Shown: positions 8,134-16,535, numbered from the stretch's first letter. The stretch: 64,000 nucleotides of DNA from Paenibacillus sp. FSL R5-0517 (GCF_037974355.1 NZ_CP150235.1:1798001-1862000); one strand, 5' to 3'. Notes: generated by a model not told the origin, from the letters alone. Program-made: numbers and translations.

Positions 8134-8791
8134 AACTGGAAGAAAAAAATGGAGATGGATTAATTACCTGTTGATCACTGTACTAATTGCTGTCATTCTT
8201 CCGAGTAGTCATGTAGAGGCAGGCAACACGATTACAGTGAAAACGAAGGTCCAATATTACAAAGGACAGCCATACATACATCTAACAGGTGGAAAGAAAT
8301 CTGTGACGGATAAGTTGAACAAGACGTTTAAACTCCACGCAGTGAAAGCAGCTCGCCTGGACAAAGAAGAAAAGCAATCAAACAAAGCTTATTTCTACAC
8401 TACCATGGCCAGTGTAAAATATAATGCAAAAGAAAAGTTGTCTGTAGTATATGAAGATCATGTATACACTGGCGGAGCACATGGAATGGATGCGACAACA
8501 TCATATAACTATGATTTAAGAACAGGGGAAGAACTGAAGCTAAGCGAGTATGTTAAAGATGATATTCAGATGGAGAAGGTAGAGAGATCCATCTCCAACA
8601 GTCTATTAGCCATGTATAATGCTGGAGTTTCTATTTTTGAAGAGAATATTTATGATTTTCAGCTTGATCAAACATCTGAATTCTTTTTGTATGACAAAGG
8701 GATTGTCATCCGATTCTATCCTTATGAGGTTGCACCCTATGCTAAAGGGTTTGTAGATATCAAAGTCCCATACACTAAATTCAACCAATAG
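8123..8791 (+). CDS. Secreted or anchored DUF3298 (RsiV/PdaC-type) domain protein
   Basis: This 222-residue protein has an N-terminal signal or anchor (positively charged KKWRW, then INYLLITVLIAVILPSS). A DUF4163-like half follows, then a DUF3298 half with the hallmark GGAHG and YEVAPYAKG segments. These paired domains occur in the RsiV anti-sigma factor and the PdaC deacetylase of B. subtilis, but no sigma gene or deacetylase domain is linked here. The preferred start is TTG 8123, 12 bases after AAGGGGG and inside the end of the Nudix gene, so the two are coupled. An upstream in-frame TTG at 8096 has no good ribosome site. Ligand unknown. Confidence 0.8.
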   Translation: MKDRTGRKKWRWINYLLITVLIAVILPSSHVEAGNTITVKTKVQYYKGQPYIHLTGGKKSVTDKLNKTFKLHAVKAARLDKEEKQSNKAYFYTTMASVKYNAKEKLSVVYEDHVYTGGAHGMDATTSYNYDLRTGEELKLSEYVKDDIQMEKVERSISNSLLAMYNAGVSIFEENIYDFQLDQTSEFFLYDKGIVIRFYPYEVAPYAKGFVDIKVPYTKFNQ

Positions 8792-8802
8792 ATATATGCA
8801 AT

Positions 8803-8840
8803 AAAAGACATGATCCAGTTCAATGAGATCATGTCTTTTT
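8803..8840. terminator. Bidirectional terminator between convergent genes
   Basis: A 13-bp perfect stem (8803-8815 with 8827-8839) has A-tracts on one side and T-tracts on the other. It can serve the DUF3298 gene and the converging glycosyltransferase. Confidence 0.85.
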
Positions 8841-8902
8841 ATATCAATATCGTAATATCAATACATAATATGTCTTTAACGAATGAAGTCTTTACGACCA
8901 GA

Positions 8903-10060
8903 TCAGGCTGTAATAATCCGATCTTTCGTTTGTCTGTTCCGATGTTCGATAGCTTCCTCATAATCCACGATCAATGTATCAAAAATATGCTCCCACGACC
9001 GCTGTTCAGCCAGCTTTTTGCCTTCCAGTCCCATCATCCTCAATTGGTCCACGTGATTTCCCCAGAGACATATCTCCCGAATCAGTGCATCAGCCTGACC
9101 TGGCTCGAACAATACTCCATTACGGTGGTGGGATACCAGATCTTTTACACCTCCGGCATTGGCCGCCACCACAGGAAGCCCTGAAGCCATCGCTTCCAGC
9201 ACCACATTGCCAAATGTCTCCGTAGCGGAAGGAAACACAAACAGATCCGCCGAAGCATACATAACAGCAAGGTCTTCCCCGTGCATATAACCTGTAAAGG
9301 TGACATTTGGTGGGGAGTGCAGACGCATTTTGGGAAGAGATGGGCCGTCACCAACGATAATCCAGTGTACACGGGACTGCATCTTCTGGGGCAACTGTTG
9401 CATCGTAGTCGTGAGCGTAGCGATATCTTTTTCCGGGGCAATGCGTCCAACGTAGAGTAAAATAAGGGGAGCAGTGATGTGGTATCGTTCACGGATATCC
9501 GAGCTGCGTTTATCAGGGGAGTACAGGTTGCAATCAATTCCGCGAGACCAAAGCTTCAGACGCTGAATGCCTTGGACTTGAAGGGTGTTTATCGTTTCCC
9601 GAGATGGGGCAAGGGTTGCATCACAGGTGCGGTGGAACCATTGGATATATTTCCAATAGAGAGGGATCATACTTTTCAACCGGTAATATTCGAGGTAACG
9701 ATCAAAGTGGGTATGGTAGGAGACAACATGTGGAAGGTGATGTTTGAGCGCATACCTCAGGCCAAGCAGCCCCATATTAAAAGGCGTGGCGATATGCAGC
9801 AGATCGGGTTGAAAGGTTTGCAGCTGCTTATGAGTGTCTGTTCTGTTTGGTAGTGCAATGCGGCATTCAGGATACAGAAAAAAAGGGATGTTGGCAACCG
9901 ATCGGACTTGAGTCTCATGGCTTCCTTCAATGATGGAGTTCGGAGTAAACAGCAGATGTTCAATTCTTCTGCGGTTCAGATGGTTACTCAAGCGGTGGAG
10001 CGTGCCAGCAACACCATTGGTTTCCGGAAGATAGGTGTCTGTGAACAAGGCCAGGCGCAT
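8903..10060 (-). CDS. Glycosyltransferase family 4 (GT-B fold)
   Basis: This 385-residue GT4 enzyme transfers a sugar from a nucleotide-sugar donor to a lipid, polysaccharide or protein acceptor, at the cytoplasmic side of the membrane. The N-terminal Rossmann domain begins MRLALFTDTYLPETNGV with the glycine-rich acceptor loop. The C-terminal half has VGRIAPEKD and the E-x7-E donor motif within SATETFGNVVLEAMASG. It resembles glycolipid mannosyltransferases such as MgtA. The second of two adjacent ATG codons (10060) is seven bases after GGAGG and is preferred; the first is at 10063. It is transcribed alone, convergent with its left neighbour. Confidence 0.88.
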   Translation of the reverse strand: MRLALFTDTYLPETNGVAGTLHRLSNHLNRRRIEHLLFTPNSIIEGSHETQVRSVANIPFFLYPECRIALPNRTDTHKQLQTFQPDLLHIATPFNMGLLGLRYALKHHLPHVVSYHTHFDRYLEYYRLKSMIPLYWKYIQWFHRTCDATLAPSRETINTLQVQGIQRLKLWSRGIDCNLYSPDKRSSDIRERYHITAPLILLYVGRIAPEKDIATLTTTMQQLPQKMQSRVHWIIVGDGPSLPKMRLHSPPNVTFTGYMHGEDLAVMYASADLFVFPSATETFGNVVLEAMASGLPVVAANAGGVKDLVSHHRNGVLFEPGQADALIREICLWGNHVDQLRMMGLEGKKLAEQRSWEHIFDTLIVDYEEAIEHRNRQTKDRIITA

Positions 10061-10238
10061 CATTACCCCTCCCATGACTCGTGATGCCAAGATCATAACA
10101 GCGGAACATTTTCCCGAGGTCAAGTGCATGTTAACTTGACGATATTCCCTGTAAATTTGATAACAGGATAGACATACTAACTACTATAGGTTCAACTTAT
10201 ATAATGTATTCTGCTATGATGTAATAACGTGTCGGCGT

Positions 10239-10462
10239 AGTTGAGCTTGATATTTACACGATAACGGAGAGGACAGAAAAAAACTGAAGAAGCGGAGCTA
10301 AAAGCTTTCTGCAAGAAAGCTGCTTCGGAAGCATACACTTCGCCTTTATCACTGGAGTTTCCCCGTTAATAAAGGGAATGAGAACAATCTGGGGATAACA
10401 GCGAGCGGAAGTTTATTCTGGCCGCGTAGTGGTCCAGTGTAAAAAAATCGTTTAACTATTCA
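10239..10462 (+). repeat. Gene-leading ~190-bp foldback repeat, copy A
   Basis: This stretch between the glycosyltransferase and DMP19 genes is a diverged copy of the element at 59363-59597. Its ends TTTACAC (10253-10259) and GTGTAAA (10437-10443) can pair. Inside, a perfect 8-bp hairpin lies at 10303-10321, a second small GC-rich hairpin follows, and TTATC near 10346 can pair with GGATAA near 10394. It ends 28 bp before ATG 10491. The remaining 175 bp to the left hold no recognisable gene. Confidence 0.8.
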
Positions 10463-10490
10463 GATAGAGAGATACAGGAGGCAGAGAAAG

Positions 10491-11060
10491 ATGAACAAGT
10501 TACAAGAAGAACTGCAGGAGTTGTTACCACTCGATCAGTTTGAAGAGATGTCAGGTGAAGAAGTGGTGGGGAGTGTTGCCATGGACCTTTATCGGGCTGA
10601 ATTCGCAACGATTCGAGAGAGTGGGCCGGAACTTCCGCAAGTATTGCGAGATATCATTCTAATCATCGATCTGGATACCGAGCTGTCCATGAACGGTATG
10701 ACCGGTTTCCTTGAGAATGCCAGCGGGCAGTATCTGAGTGAGACGATAACAGCTATGGAACGGATCGGCAATGATGCAGATGCCGTGATCCTGAAGAAGA
10801 TAGAGCAGATGTTGTCCGAAAGCGGCGTAACGAACGGGCAATTGCGAGATAATGTGAATGGCCTGTCTGAAGATGACATTACGACAAGCCTGCAAACGCA
10901 TGGGGAACAGATTCATGAGGTATTGCAGGAGATTGAATTGGAAGCCGCGAATTTAAGCATGCAAGCAGATAACGAGGAAAGCTTCGACTTGCTGTATCAG
11001 TATGTGGATGCCAACAAAGGTCTGCTGAAAAAGGAGATGCAGCATTTCTTGTCTAATTGA
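10491..11060 (+). CDS. DMP19-like (DUF4375) protein
   Basis: This 189-residue acidic cytoplasmic protein has the DMP19/DUF4375 pattern (PF14300): NGMTGFLENASGQYLSETI, residues spaced as in family members that begin 'NGG..QF..NSSG'. Animal members have been described as DNA-mimic proteins, but the bacterial role is not settled. The strong acidity of the chain fits a DNA mimic only loosely. The ribosome site is ACAGGAGG before ATG 10491. Copy A of the foldback repeat forms its 5' leader. A small membrane-protein gene follows after 19 bp, so they are probably co-transcribed. Confidence 0.75.
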   Translation: MNKLQEELQELLPLDQFEEMSGEEVVGSVAMDLYRAEFATIRESGPELPQVLRDIILIIDLDTELSMNGMTGFLENASGQYLSETITAMERIGNDADAVILKKIEQMLSESGVTNGQLRDNVNGLSEDDITTSLQTHGEQIHEVLQEIELEAANLSMQADNEESFDLLYQYVDANKGLLKKEMQHFLSN

Positions 11061-11079
11061 ATTGGGAATAGGGGGCGAA

Positions 11080-11373
11080 ATGACAAACATGAACAAAAGA
11101 TTAGCAACGGAATCCGTTCTGGTTACCCTGTTATTCATCATCGGTTTTGCAGCTTGGAATGTTGTGCAAGGCATGATCATGACCATGAATTACGCACCTG
11201 ATCTGACAAACACCGCTTCTTCCGTTACCCCATTGCAATCCAAGGTTGCCTTTGGAACTATGGTTCGATGGGATACAACATCCATGATTATGGCTGTTGC
11301 CGGGTTCATTTTGCTCGCCGCTGCATATTACGGTCTTCGATCAGGAATGCAACGCTGGACACAGCGTTCCTGA
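11080..11373 (+). CDS. Small two-span membrane protein
   Basis: This 97-residue protein has two membrane spans (about residues 10-32 and 68-88) and a hydrophilic loop of roughly 35 residues between them that is probably extracellular. The C-terminus is short and basic (SGMQRWTQRS). ATG 11080 follows AGGGGGCG with good spacing and is preferred over the weaker upstream start at 11062. It lies 19 bp after the DMP19 gene, suggesting a two-gene operon. I recognise no family. Function is unknown. Confidence 0.65.
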   Translation: MTNMNKRLATESVLVTLLFIIGFAAWNVVQGMIMTMNYAPDLTNTASSVTPLQSKVAFGTMVRWDTTSMIMAVAGFILLAAAYYGLRSGMQRWTQRS

Positions 11374-11466
11374 AGGTGTGTCCTCGTAAGCTACATGTCT
11401 GTCCCATGTTCCTTACGCTGTCTTTGCACGGGGAGAACTTCGAAGCCTTATTATCCGGAAAACCAA

Positions 11467-11516
11467 AAAACCGTCCTTCATCAGATTTATCTGATAGAGG
11501 ACGGTTTTATTTTTTC
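11467..11516. terminator. Bidirectional terminator between convergent genes
   Basis: An 11-bp stem (11467-11477 with 11498-11508) is flanked by A and T tracts, with a small inner hairpin (ATCAGAT/ATCTGAT). It sits between the membrane protein and spo0M. Confidence 0.85.
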
Positions 11517-11528
11517 ACAGACTACAGA

Positions 11529-12302
11529 CTAGATATGTTTGGAAATAACCTCTTCCAGTCCTTGAGCGACAGAATGTGCACCTCGTGCCAGATGTCTTTC
11601 ATACAGATGCAAGCGGACAAAACTTTCATCCGTCCCCATGGCTTCGGAGAATATTCCACTGAGCCCACGAGCACGGCGGTCGATCTGTAATAACAGTTCG
11701 AGCGAATCGCCCATTGGATAGAACAGGACTTCCAACTCATCCAGATGTCCACGGAACTTGTTTGTTGGTACATATTCGAATTCCTGCACAAATGGCAGAT
11801 TTCCGCCAAGCTTCGGCGCATAGTCGTTGGTCACTTCACGCAGCTTGAAGCCAAGAATATCGATCGCATCGAGCACAGTATTCATGTCTTTGCTAGGAAC
11901 AACATGCAGTCTGTCACGGTCTGATGGGTCCACCGCGCTTGAGATATCGAGCCCCGTTTCTACCCAAACTTCTGCACGATGCAGTGTAATTGGCAGATTT
12001 TCTGGCAGGTCAAATGAAAATTCTTTCTCCAATTTGGCTCCAGGCTGTAAAGTAAAACCTTCGGTGAGCAGGTATTTGGCGATAATGGCTGTTTCTTTTA
12101 CTTTGCGATCATCGTGCTCCCGTATGTAATGGGTTTTGATTGAAAGATAGATTCGATCTACGTTCTGTTCCACATCTCCACCTTCAATGTACACAACCCC
12201 CGAGATGATTCCTCCAGGCGTGACTTCTGGGGTATGCAATTCCGTATTTACTTTGGCTGCTCCAACACCTACACTGGCTAACATTTTCTTGAAAAATGAC
12301 AT
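11529..12302 (-). CDS. spo0M: Sporulation-control protein Spo0M
   Basis: This 257-residue arrestin-fold protein of the Spo0M family (PF07070) is about the length of the B. subtilis protein. The N-terminus MSFFKKMLASVGVGAAKVNT and the repeated beta-sandwich segments (PGGIISGVVYIEGG; EFSFDLPENLPIT) are typical. In B. subtilis, Spo0M acts early in sporulation and in the control of cell shape or division; its mechanism is incompletely known. The ribosome site on the minus strand is GGAGG, eight bases before ATG 12302. A cupin gene is divergent, leaving 184 bp of shared promoter region. Confidence 0.92.
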   Translation of the reverse strand: MSFFKKMLASVGVGAAKVNTELHTPEVTPGGIISGVVYIEGGDVEQNVDRIYLSIKTHYIREHDDRKVKETAIIAKYLLTEGFTLQPGAKLEKEFSFDLPENLPITLHRAEVWVETGLDISSAVDPSDRDRLHVVPSKDMNTVLDAIDILGFKLREVTNDYAPKLGGNLPFVQEFEYVPTNKFRGHLDELEVLFYPMGDSLELLLQIDRRARGLSGIFSEAMGTDESFVRLHLYERHLARGAHSVAQGLEEVISKHI

Positions 12303-12486
12303 GCGCTCAACCTCCAGATCAGATGGTTTTATTATAGGCCATACATACGACTTCGACCTTAATACGGAAACTGGGAGAGAGGCGTTTCAAATTTTGGCAA
12401 AGATATTCGCATATTCAAACAGGAGATTCGCTTAGTCGATGTCGAATGTTAGATTAAAGGGATTTTTTGTCAGGAGATGAAGACAA

Positions 12487-12927
12487 TTGAACACAGAATT
12501 TTCAGAACAGAAATATGGTGAGACCGGTGTCAAAACCAGCTTTGAGCAGATGGCAAATGGGGAACAGAAATATAAAATGATATCCGAAGATGGCAGTTAT
12601 TATTGCAGAACCGTTGCTTCTTCCCAGGGAGCATGGCAAAACAGTCATGTACATATCAGTCTAACGGAGTTTTATGTGGTGCAATCCGGATGGATTGCTT
12701 ATGCCAGTTATGGAGACGATCAGGTGTTTTCCATTCGAGTGATGCGTGAAGGAGAGCATATTATTGTCCAACCTGGAGTCCACCACAATATATACATGTC
12801 TGCACATAGCGCGATCCATACAATCAAACATGGATTGAATACATCCAGTGATTGGATGGCATCACCTGAGTTGGATAGGTTAACTCAATCTGTAACAGAG
12901 AAGGAGCTGCTCCAGAAGTATGATTAA
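12487..12927 (+). CDS. Cupin-domain protein
   Basis: This 146-residue single-domain cupin has a core beta-barrel recognisable in SQGAWQNSHVHISLTEFYVV, then MREGEHIIVQPGVHHNIYMS, which supply likely metal-binding histidines and a glutamate. The start is TTG 12487, nine bases after AGGAGA; no ATG fits. Small cupins include isomerases, dioxygenases and sugar-binding proteins, so function is open. The next gene starts about 20 bp downstream and the following ones are also close. It heads a possible operon: cupin, membrane protein, AAC(6')-like GNAT. Confidence 0.78.
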   Translation: MNTEFSEQKYGETGVKTSFEQMANGEQKYKMISEDGSYYCRTVASSQGAWQNSHVHISLTEFYVVQSGWIAYASYGDDQVFSIRVMREGEHIIVQPGVHHNIYMSAHSAIHTIKHGLNTSSDWMASPELDRLTQSVTEKELLQKYD

Positions 12928-12946
12928 CCAGACGGGAGGCAGACAG

Positions 12947-13495
12947 ATGCGTAAAAGAACAATATTGTGGATTACGGGAATAACGATCATATTCTTGGTG
13001 ACTCTGCTCATCTATAGCTATGTTATTCCAAGTGTGAATGCCAAAGATGTTGTGATGGCAGGTACCATCAGGCAGATTGATACGGATGCAGTTGAGGTAG
13101 AGTTAGAGATAACGCGAAAAAGAGAAGACAAAGATCAACATATGGTGTATCCCGTTGTCCCGGGGTGGGGAGGAGCCACATTCACTGAAGAACAAGATAA
13201 TGCGTGGTACGTGCCTTCGTCTGTTGGCAGCTCCTATCTTGATCAAGTCATTCTGGAAGAGTATCTGAAGGTGCAGGGGAAAACGAGGAAATCAGCTGAG
13301 AATCTGATAGGGTTTGCAATCCCTGATGAGATGGGGAGTTACAAGTTGAGGTTTACGCTCAGATCCTTGGATGGAACGACTCAACCGCTTGAAAATCCCA
13401 TCGTGTATTATGTTCACAACGAGCAGTTGTTGGGGAAGGATCTAAGTTGGGTTACGGGTGAAAATCTGGAGATCATTAAGGAGTATGCAGAGTGA
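12947..13495 (+). CDS. Membrane-anchored extracellular protein, unknown
   Basis: This 182-residue protein has a short basic N-terminus (MRKR), one membrane anchor at about residues 5-27, and a hydrophilic outer domain. ATG 12947 is chosen because GGGAGG lies eight bases upstream; the earlier in-frame ATG 12920 has none. The domain is beta-rich by eye (alternating hydrophobic residues in VEVELEI and YKLRFTLRSLDG) but matches no family I know. Its stop overlaps the ATG of the next acetyltransferase gene (TGATG), so the two are translationally coupled. Confidence 0.7.
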   Translation: MRKRTILWITGITIIFLVTLLIYSYVIPSVNAKDVVMAGTIRQIDTDAVEVELEITRKREDKDQHMVYPVVPGWGGATFTEEQDNAWYVPSSVGSSYLDQVILEEYLKVQGKTRKSAENLIGFAIPDEMGSYKLRFTLRSLDGTTQPLENPIVYYVHNEQLLGKDLSWVTGENLEIIKEYAE

Positions 13496-14034
13496 TGAGT
13501 GTATACGAATCAAACGGAATCACCGTACGTTTCTTGGAAACAGAAGATGAACACCAGCTGGTGAAGTGGCTGACTGACCCGGAAGTCCTTCAATACTATG
13601 AAGGCCGTGATCGGCCGCATGATCTGGAGCAGGTAAGAGAGCATTTCTACAATCAGGATGATGATGCTACCCGTTGTATCGTTGAGTATGCAGGAAGTCC
13701 CATAGGATACATTCAGTTCTATAAGCTTGAGGAAGAAGAACGAACGGAGTATGGTTATGGAGACACGGATGAGATCATCTATGGAACGGATCAGTTCATT
13801 GGTGAGATAGATTATTGGAACAAAGGTATCGGAACATTGCTGGTGCAATCCATGCTAGCCTATCTCATTCATGAAAAACAAGCCCGTAAAGTGGTTATGG
13901 ACCCTCAATCCTGGAACTTGCGAGCGATATCCTGTTATGAGAAATGTGGTTTTCAAAGGATTATGCTGTTGGAGAAACATGAGCTGCATGAAGGGCAGAT
14001 GAGAGACTGCTGGCTCATGGAATATGCACGTTAG
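13495..14034 (+). CDS. GNAT acetyltransferase related to AAC(6')-Ie-type enzymes
   Basis: This 179-residue GNAT follows, block by block, my memory of the acetyltransferase half of the bifunctional aminoglycoside enzyme AAC(6')-Ie/APH(2''). Matching blocks are KWLTDPEVLQYYEGRD, TDEIIYGTDQFIGE, YWNKGIGT (acetyl-CoA loop), and HELHEG followed by DCWLMEY at the end. Related chromosomal GNATs exist in many bacilli and often do not confer resistance, so drug acetylation is a hypothesis. ATG 13495 overlaps the preceding stop; the GTG at 13492 is less likely. A YfiT gene follows after 45 bp. Confidence 0.85.
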   Translation: MSVYESNGITVRFLETEDEHQLVKWLTDPEVLQYYEGRDRPHDLEQVREHFYNQDDDATRCIVEYAGSPIGYIQFYKLEEEERTEYGYGDTDEIIYGTDQFIGEIDYWNKGIGTLLVQSMLAYLIHEKQARKVVMDPQSWNLRAISCYEKCGFQRIMLLEKHELHEGQMRDCWLMEYAR

Positions 14035-14079
14035 AATATTAAGAGCTATTTTCATCATACAAACAAGGAGGAATAATGG

Positions 14080-14604
14080 ATGGACGAACGATTTCCGATA
14101 GGCCCATTTGTACACACGGGTGAAGTTACTTTGGCACAGCGGGAGAAGTGGATTCAGGACATTGCTGAGCTACCTGAACGCGCGCGAGAAGCGGTAAAGG
14201 GGCTGAGTGAAGAGCAATTAAGTCTGCCGTATCGAGAAGGTGGATGGATGCTCAAACAGGTCATTCACCACATGGCAGACAGCCATATGAACAGTATGAT
14301 TCGTTTCAAGTTGGCACTGACCGAGGATACACCTACAATTCGACCGTATTATGAAGAGCGTTGGGCTGAACTGAGTGATTCAAGGGACCTGGATGTTGAG
14401 TTCTCACTTCAAATTCTGGATGCGCTCCATCGTCGGTGGGTGGTTCTGTTAAAGGCACTGACAGATGCGGATTATGCCAAACAATTCTATCATCCCTCAT
14501 CGCAAGAAACGACGAGACTGGATTATAATCTGGGCATGTATGCTTGGCATGGCAAACACCATGTTGCTCATATTACATCGCTTCGAGATCGACTGGAAAT
14601 TTAG
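14080..14604 (+). CDS. YfiT-type DinB-family bacillithiol transferase or metal hydrolase
   Basis: This 174-residue four-helix DinB-superfamily protein closely follows B. subtilis YfiT, which binds a metal and belongs to the bacillithiol S-transferase family. Likely metal ligands are the histidine in QVIHHMADSHMN and the pair in YAWHGKHHVAH near the C-terminus, the classic three-histidine site. It would conjugate electrophiles, including some antibiotics, to bacillithiol for detoxification. ATG 14080 lies seven bases after AGGAGGA; the overlapping ATG at 14076 is out of frame. It follows the AAC(6')-like gene on the same strand. Confidence 0.85.
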   Translation: MDERFPIGPFVHTGEVTLAQREKWIQDIAELPERAREAVKGLSEEQLSLPYREGGWMLKQVIHHMADSHMNSMIRFKLALTEDTPTIRPYYEERWAELSDSRDLDVEFSLQILDALHRRWVVLLKALTDADYAKQFYHPSSQETTRLDYNLGMYAWHGKHHVAHITSLRDRLEI

Positions 14605-14638
14605 TTAGGATAAATATCTTATTAAGGAGAATTTATTA

Positions 14639-15154
14639 ATGACTGTACATATCAGATTATTAAATGAGAGTGATCCTGTAATCATATCCAAGGCGTTTCA
14701 GGAGCAGGGGTGGGGGAGATACGCTGAGCAGTATCTTCATTACTTGGCTGAACAACAGAATGGGGACCGTGTAACCTTGGTAGCGGAGTTGAATGGAGAA
14801 TTTGCCGGATACGTGAATGTATTGTGGCATTCCAAATACCCTTCTTTCAGGGAACAAGGCATTCCCGAAATTAACGATTTTAATGTGCTGATCAAGTTCC
14901 AGCGCCAAGGTATTGGTTCACGGTTGATGGACCGCGCAGAGGAAGTTATTTCGGAACGAACGGATGTAGCAGGTATTGGTGTAGGTGTATTTTCCGATTA
15001 TGGCAAAGCGCAAGTTTTATATGCCCATCGCGGATACATACCGGACGGTCATGGTGTTCACAGACACGATCATTACATTCAGCCAGGTGAAGAAACGATT
15101 ATGGACGACGATGTTGTACTTTATCTTACGAAGAAATTAAGAGGCATACAATAA
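14639..15154 (+). CDS. GNAT family N-acetyltransferase
   Basis: This 171-residue GNAT has its acetyl-CoA loop in the RQGIGSRLMDRAEEV segment, followed by the beta5 strand VAGIGVGVFSDYGKAQVLY and the C-terminal Y-x-x-R-G-Y type motif (YAHRGYIPDG). It carries an aromatic and acidic tail that caps the site in similar uncharacterised acetyltransferases. ATG 14639 follows AAGGAGA with eight bases spacing. It is separated from YfiT by 34 bp and is likely in the same transcript. Substrate unknown. Confidence 0.85.
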   Translation: MTVHIRLLNESDPVIISKAFQEQGWGRYAEQYLHYLAEQQNGDRVTLVAELNGEFAGYVNVLWHSKYPSFREQGIPEINDFNVLIKFQRQGIGSRLMDRAEEVISERTDVAGIGVGVFSDYGKAQVLYAHRGYIPDGHGVHRHDHYIQPGEETIMDDDVVLYLTKKLRGIQ

Positions 15155-15259
15155 GTGTGAGTGATGTATACTGGTTTTTAAATATCGATTGTGTGTGACT
15201 GGCGTAAACGTGGAGTGAACCACGAGGAAGCACATATATTATATGCCGTACGCCTGGGC

Positions 15260-15290
15260 AAAGTGTTTGATCTTTTGATCAAACACTTTA
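15260..15290. terminator. Perfect 13-bp hairpin, probable terminator
   Basis: Arms AAAGTGTTTGATC (15260-15272) and its exact complement (15277-15289) flank a TTTT loop. An AT-rich tail (TTTATTATT) follows. It probably ends the GNAT transcript. Confidence 0.7.
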
Positions 15291-15325
15291 TTTATTATTC
15301 GGGTACGAGAGGACGGGTGGCGGCA

Positions 15326-15448
15326 ATGAAAATGGCGTTTGTTTTATTTGATGGAATGACAAGCATGGATTTGGCTGGATTCTGTGAAGCTGTGATCTTT
15401 AAGGGGAGGGGGTGGCAAGATGACTATTCGTCTTTTTCAAACGATTGA
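15326..15448 (+). pseudogene. N-terminal remnant of a DJ-1/PfpI family gene
   Basis: From ATG 15326 the frame gives MKMAFVLFDGMTSMDLAGF, the first beta strand and helix of DJ-1/PfpI (GATase1-like) proteins, where family members read 'VLFDGF..LD.AGP'. After about 24 codons the similarity stops (near 15397), and the frame runs through the ribosome site and start of the next GNAT before ending at 15448. The rest of the ~190-residue family fold is missing. A deletion apparently joined this 5' end to the GNAT gene. A short functional peptide is unlikely. Confidence 0.65.
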
Positions 15449-15893
15449 TCAGCCAGCAGTGCTGAAAATGATGACGGACCATCATTTTCAATTCCCTTCG
15501 TTTATACGCGAACAGTATCCTGCGCGCTGGGATTTATTTTTAAATATGATGGATGAACGGATCAGTGCTTATTATGTCATGGTTGACGAAGCAGATGTTG
15601 TCATAGGTCATGCTGGTTATATCTTTCAGCCTACGGTTAACCGATATGAAATCGTTGGCGTTGTTACGTGTAAATCACACCTTCGACAAGGTGTAGCACG
15701 TACACTAATTACTGAAATATGCATGAAAATAGCTGGATTTGGATGTAGTGATATCATGCTTTACACACTTGATCATGCAGAAAATGAAGCGGCGCTCGTA
15801 TTTTATGAACGAATGAATTTTCAAAAGGAAGGTATCGATATGAATTATTATACCTCGGGGTTCCATAGGCTGGCTCTTGTCAAAACATTATAA
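15420..15893 (+). CDS. GNAT family N-acetyltransferase
   Basis: This 157-residue GNAT has an acetyl-CoA loop at SHLRQGVARTLITEI and a downstream AALVFYERMNFQKEG motif, which is the usual family ending. ATG 15420 follows a long purine-rich ribosome site (AGGGGAGGGGG) with normal spacing. Its start lies inside the PfpI remnant frame, so expression may depend on that remnant's former promoter. About 258 bp of DNA downstream hold no convincing gene. Substrate unknown. Confidence 0.83.
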   Translation: MTIRLFQTIDQPAVLKMMTDHHFQFPSFIREQYPARWDLFLNMMDERISAYYVMVDEADVVIGHAGYIFQPTVNRYEIVGVVTCKSHLRQGVARTLITEICMKIAGFGCSDIMLYTLDHAENEAALVFYERMNFQKEGIDMNYYTSGFHRLALVKTL

Positions 15894-16151
15894 GTAACTT
15901 CAAGAAATCCATTTTACTCAAAATCTGATCTTGATTTGTTAAGCTAATTTAACCTATCTGCATAGTGAAGGGGAAGCTCCTATTCTCCAAAGTAGGATCG
16001 CTACAACGGTCTGATCTGAAACTTCGATCAAAGCAGTGTAATGCCAAAGAAAGATAATGAAAAAGCTGTCCTGCATGTTATACTCTATTGGAAGTTGAGG
16101 AATGATAAGCAGGATGTTGAGAGATTAGATGATCAGAGGAGTGAATGATGC

Positions 16152-16535
16152 ATGTTTAGCAAAGTCGGCCAAATTATGTTGTATGTCAACAATCAGGATG
16201 AATCACTAGCATTTTGGACGGAAGTTGCAGGATTCCACATTGTGGATGAAGTAAACCTCGACGAGGGCATGAGATGGATTGAGATTGCGCCTACCCCAGA
16301 TTCGCAGACGAGCATTATTCTCCATGACAAAGAGTTTGTCGAGCGGATGTCGGCGGGTGTAAATCTGGGTACACCATCATTAATGTTCTTCACCGAAAAT
16401 CTGGATCAACTATATGCTGACTTGTCTGGAAAACATGTAACGGTTGGAGAGATTGTCGAGATGCCAACGGGGCGTGTCTTCAACTTTGCTGATAACGAAA
16501 AAAATTACTTTGCAGTCTTGGAGCGGACGAAGTAA
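16152..16535 (+). CDS. VOC (glyoxalase/bleomycin-resistance fold) protein
   Basis: This 127-residue protein is built from two beta-alpha-beta-beta-beta units of the vicinal-oxygen-chelate superfamily. It begins KVGQIMLYVNNQDESLAFWT and ends with NFADNEKNYFAVLE, which supplies the usual terminal glutamate ligand. Members include glyoxalases, dioxygenases, and antibiotic-binding or -modifying proteins, and the sequence does not decide which. The ribosome site is AGAGGAG before ATG 16152. It is a single gene closed by the terminator at 16566. Confidence 0.85.
   Translation: MFSKVGQIMLYVNNQDESLAFWTEVAGFHIVDEVNLDEGMRWIEIAPTPDSQTSIILHDKEFVERMSAGVNLGTPSLMFFTENLDQLYADLSGKHVTVGEIVEMPTGRVFNFADNEKNYFAVLERTK

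Noticed and set aside
9145..9853. Open frames on both strands inside the glycosyltransferase
   Set aside because: They are shadows of a clear GT4 coding frame and contain no motifs.
14076..14078. ATG just before the YfiT start
   Set aside because: It is in another frame; ATG 14080 is the one in frame with the protein.
16040..16151. 35-codon frame before the VOC gene
   Set aside because: No ribosome site, low complexity, and it runs into the VOC leader; non-coding is more likely.
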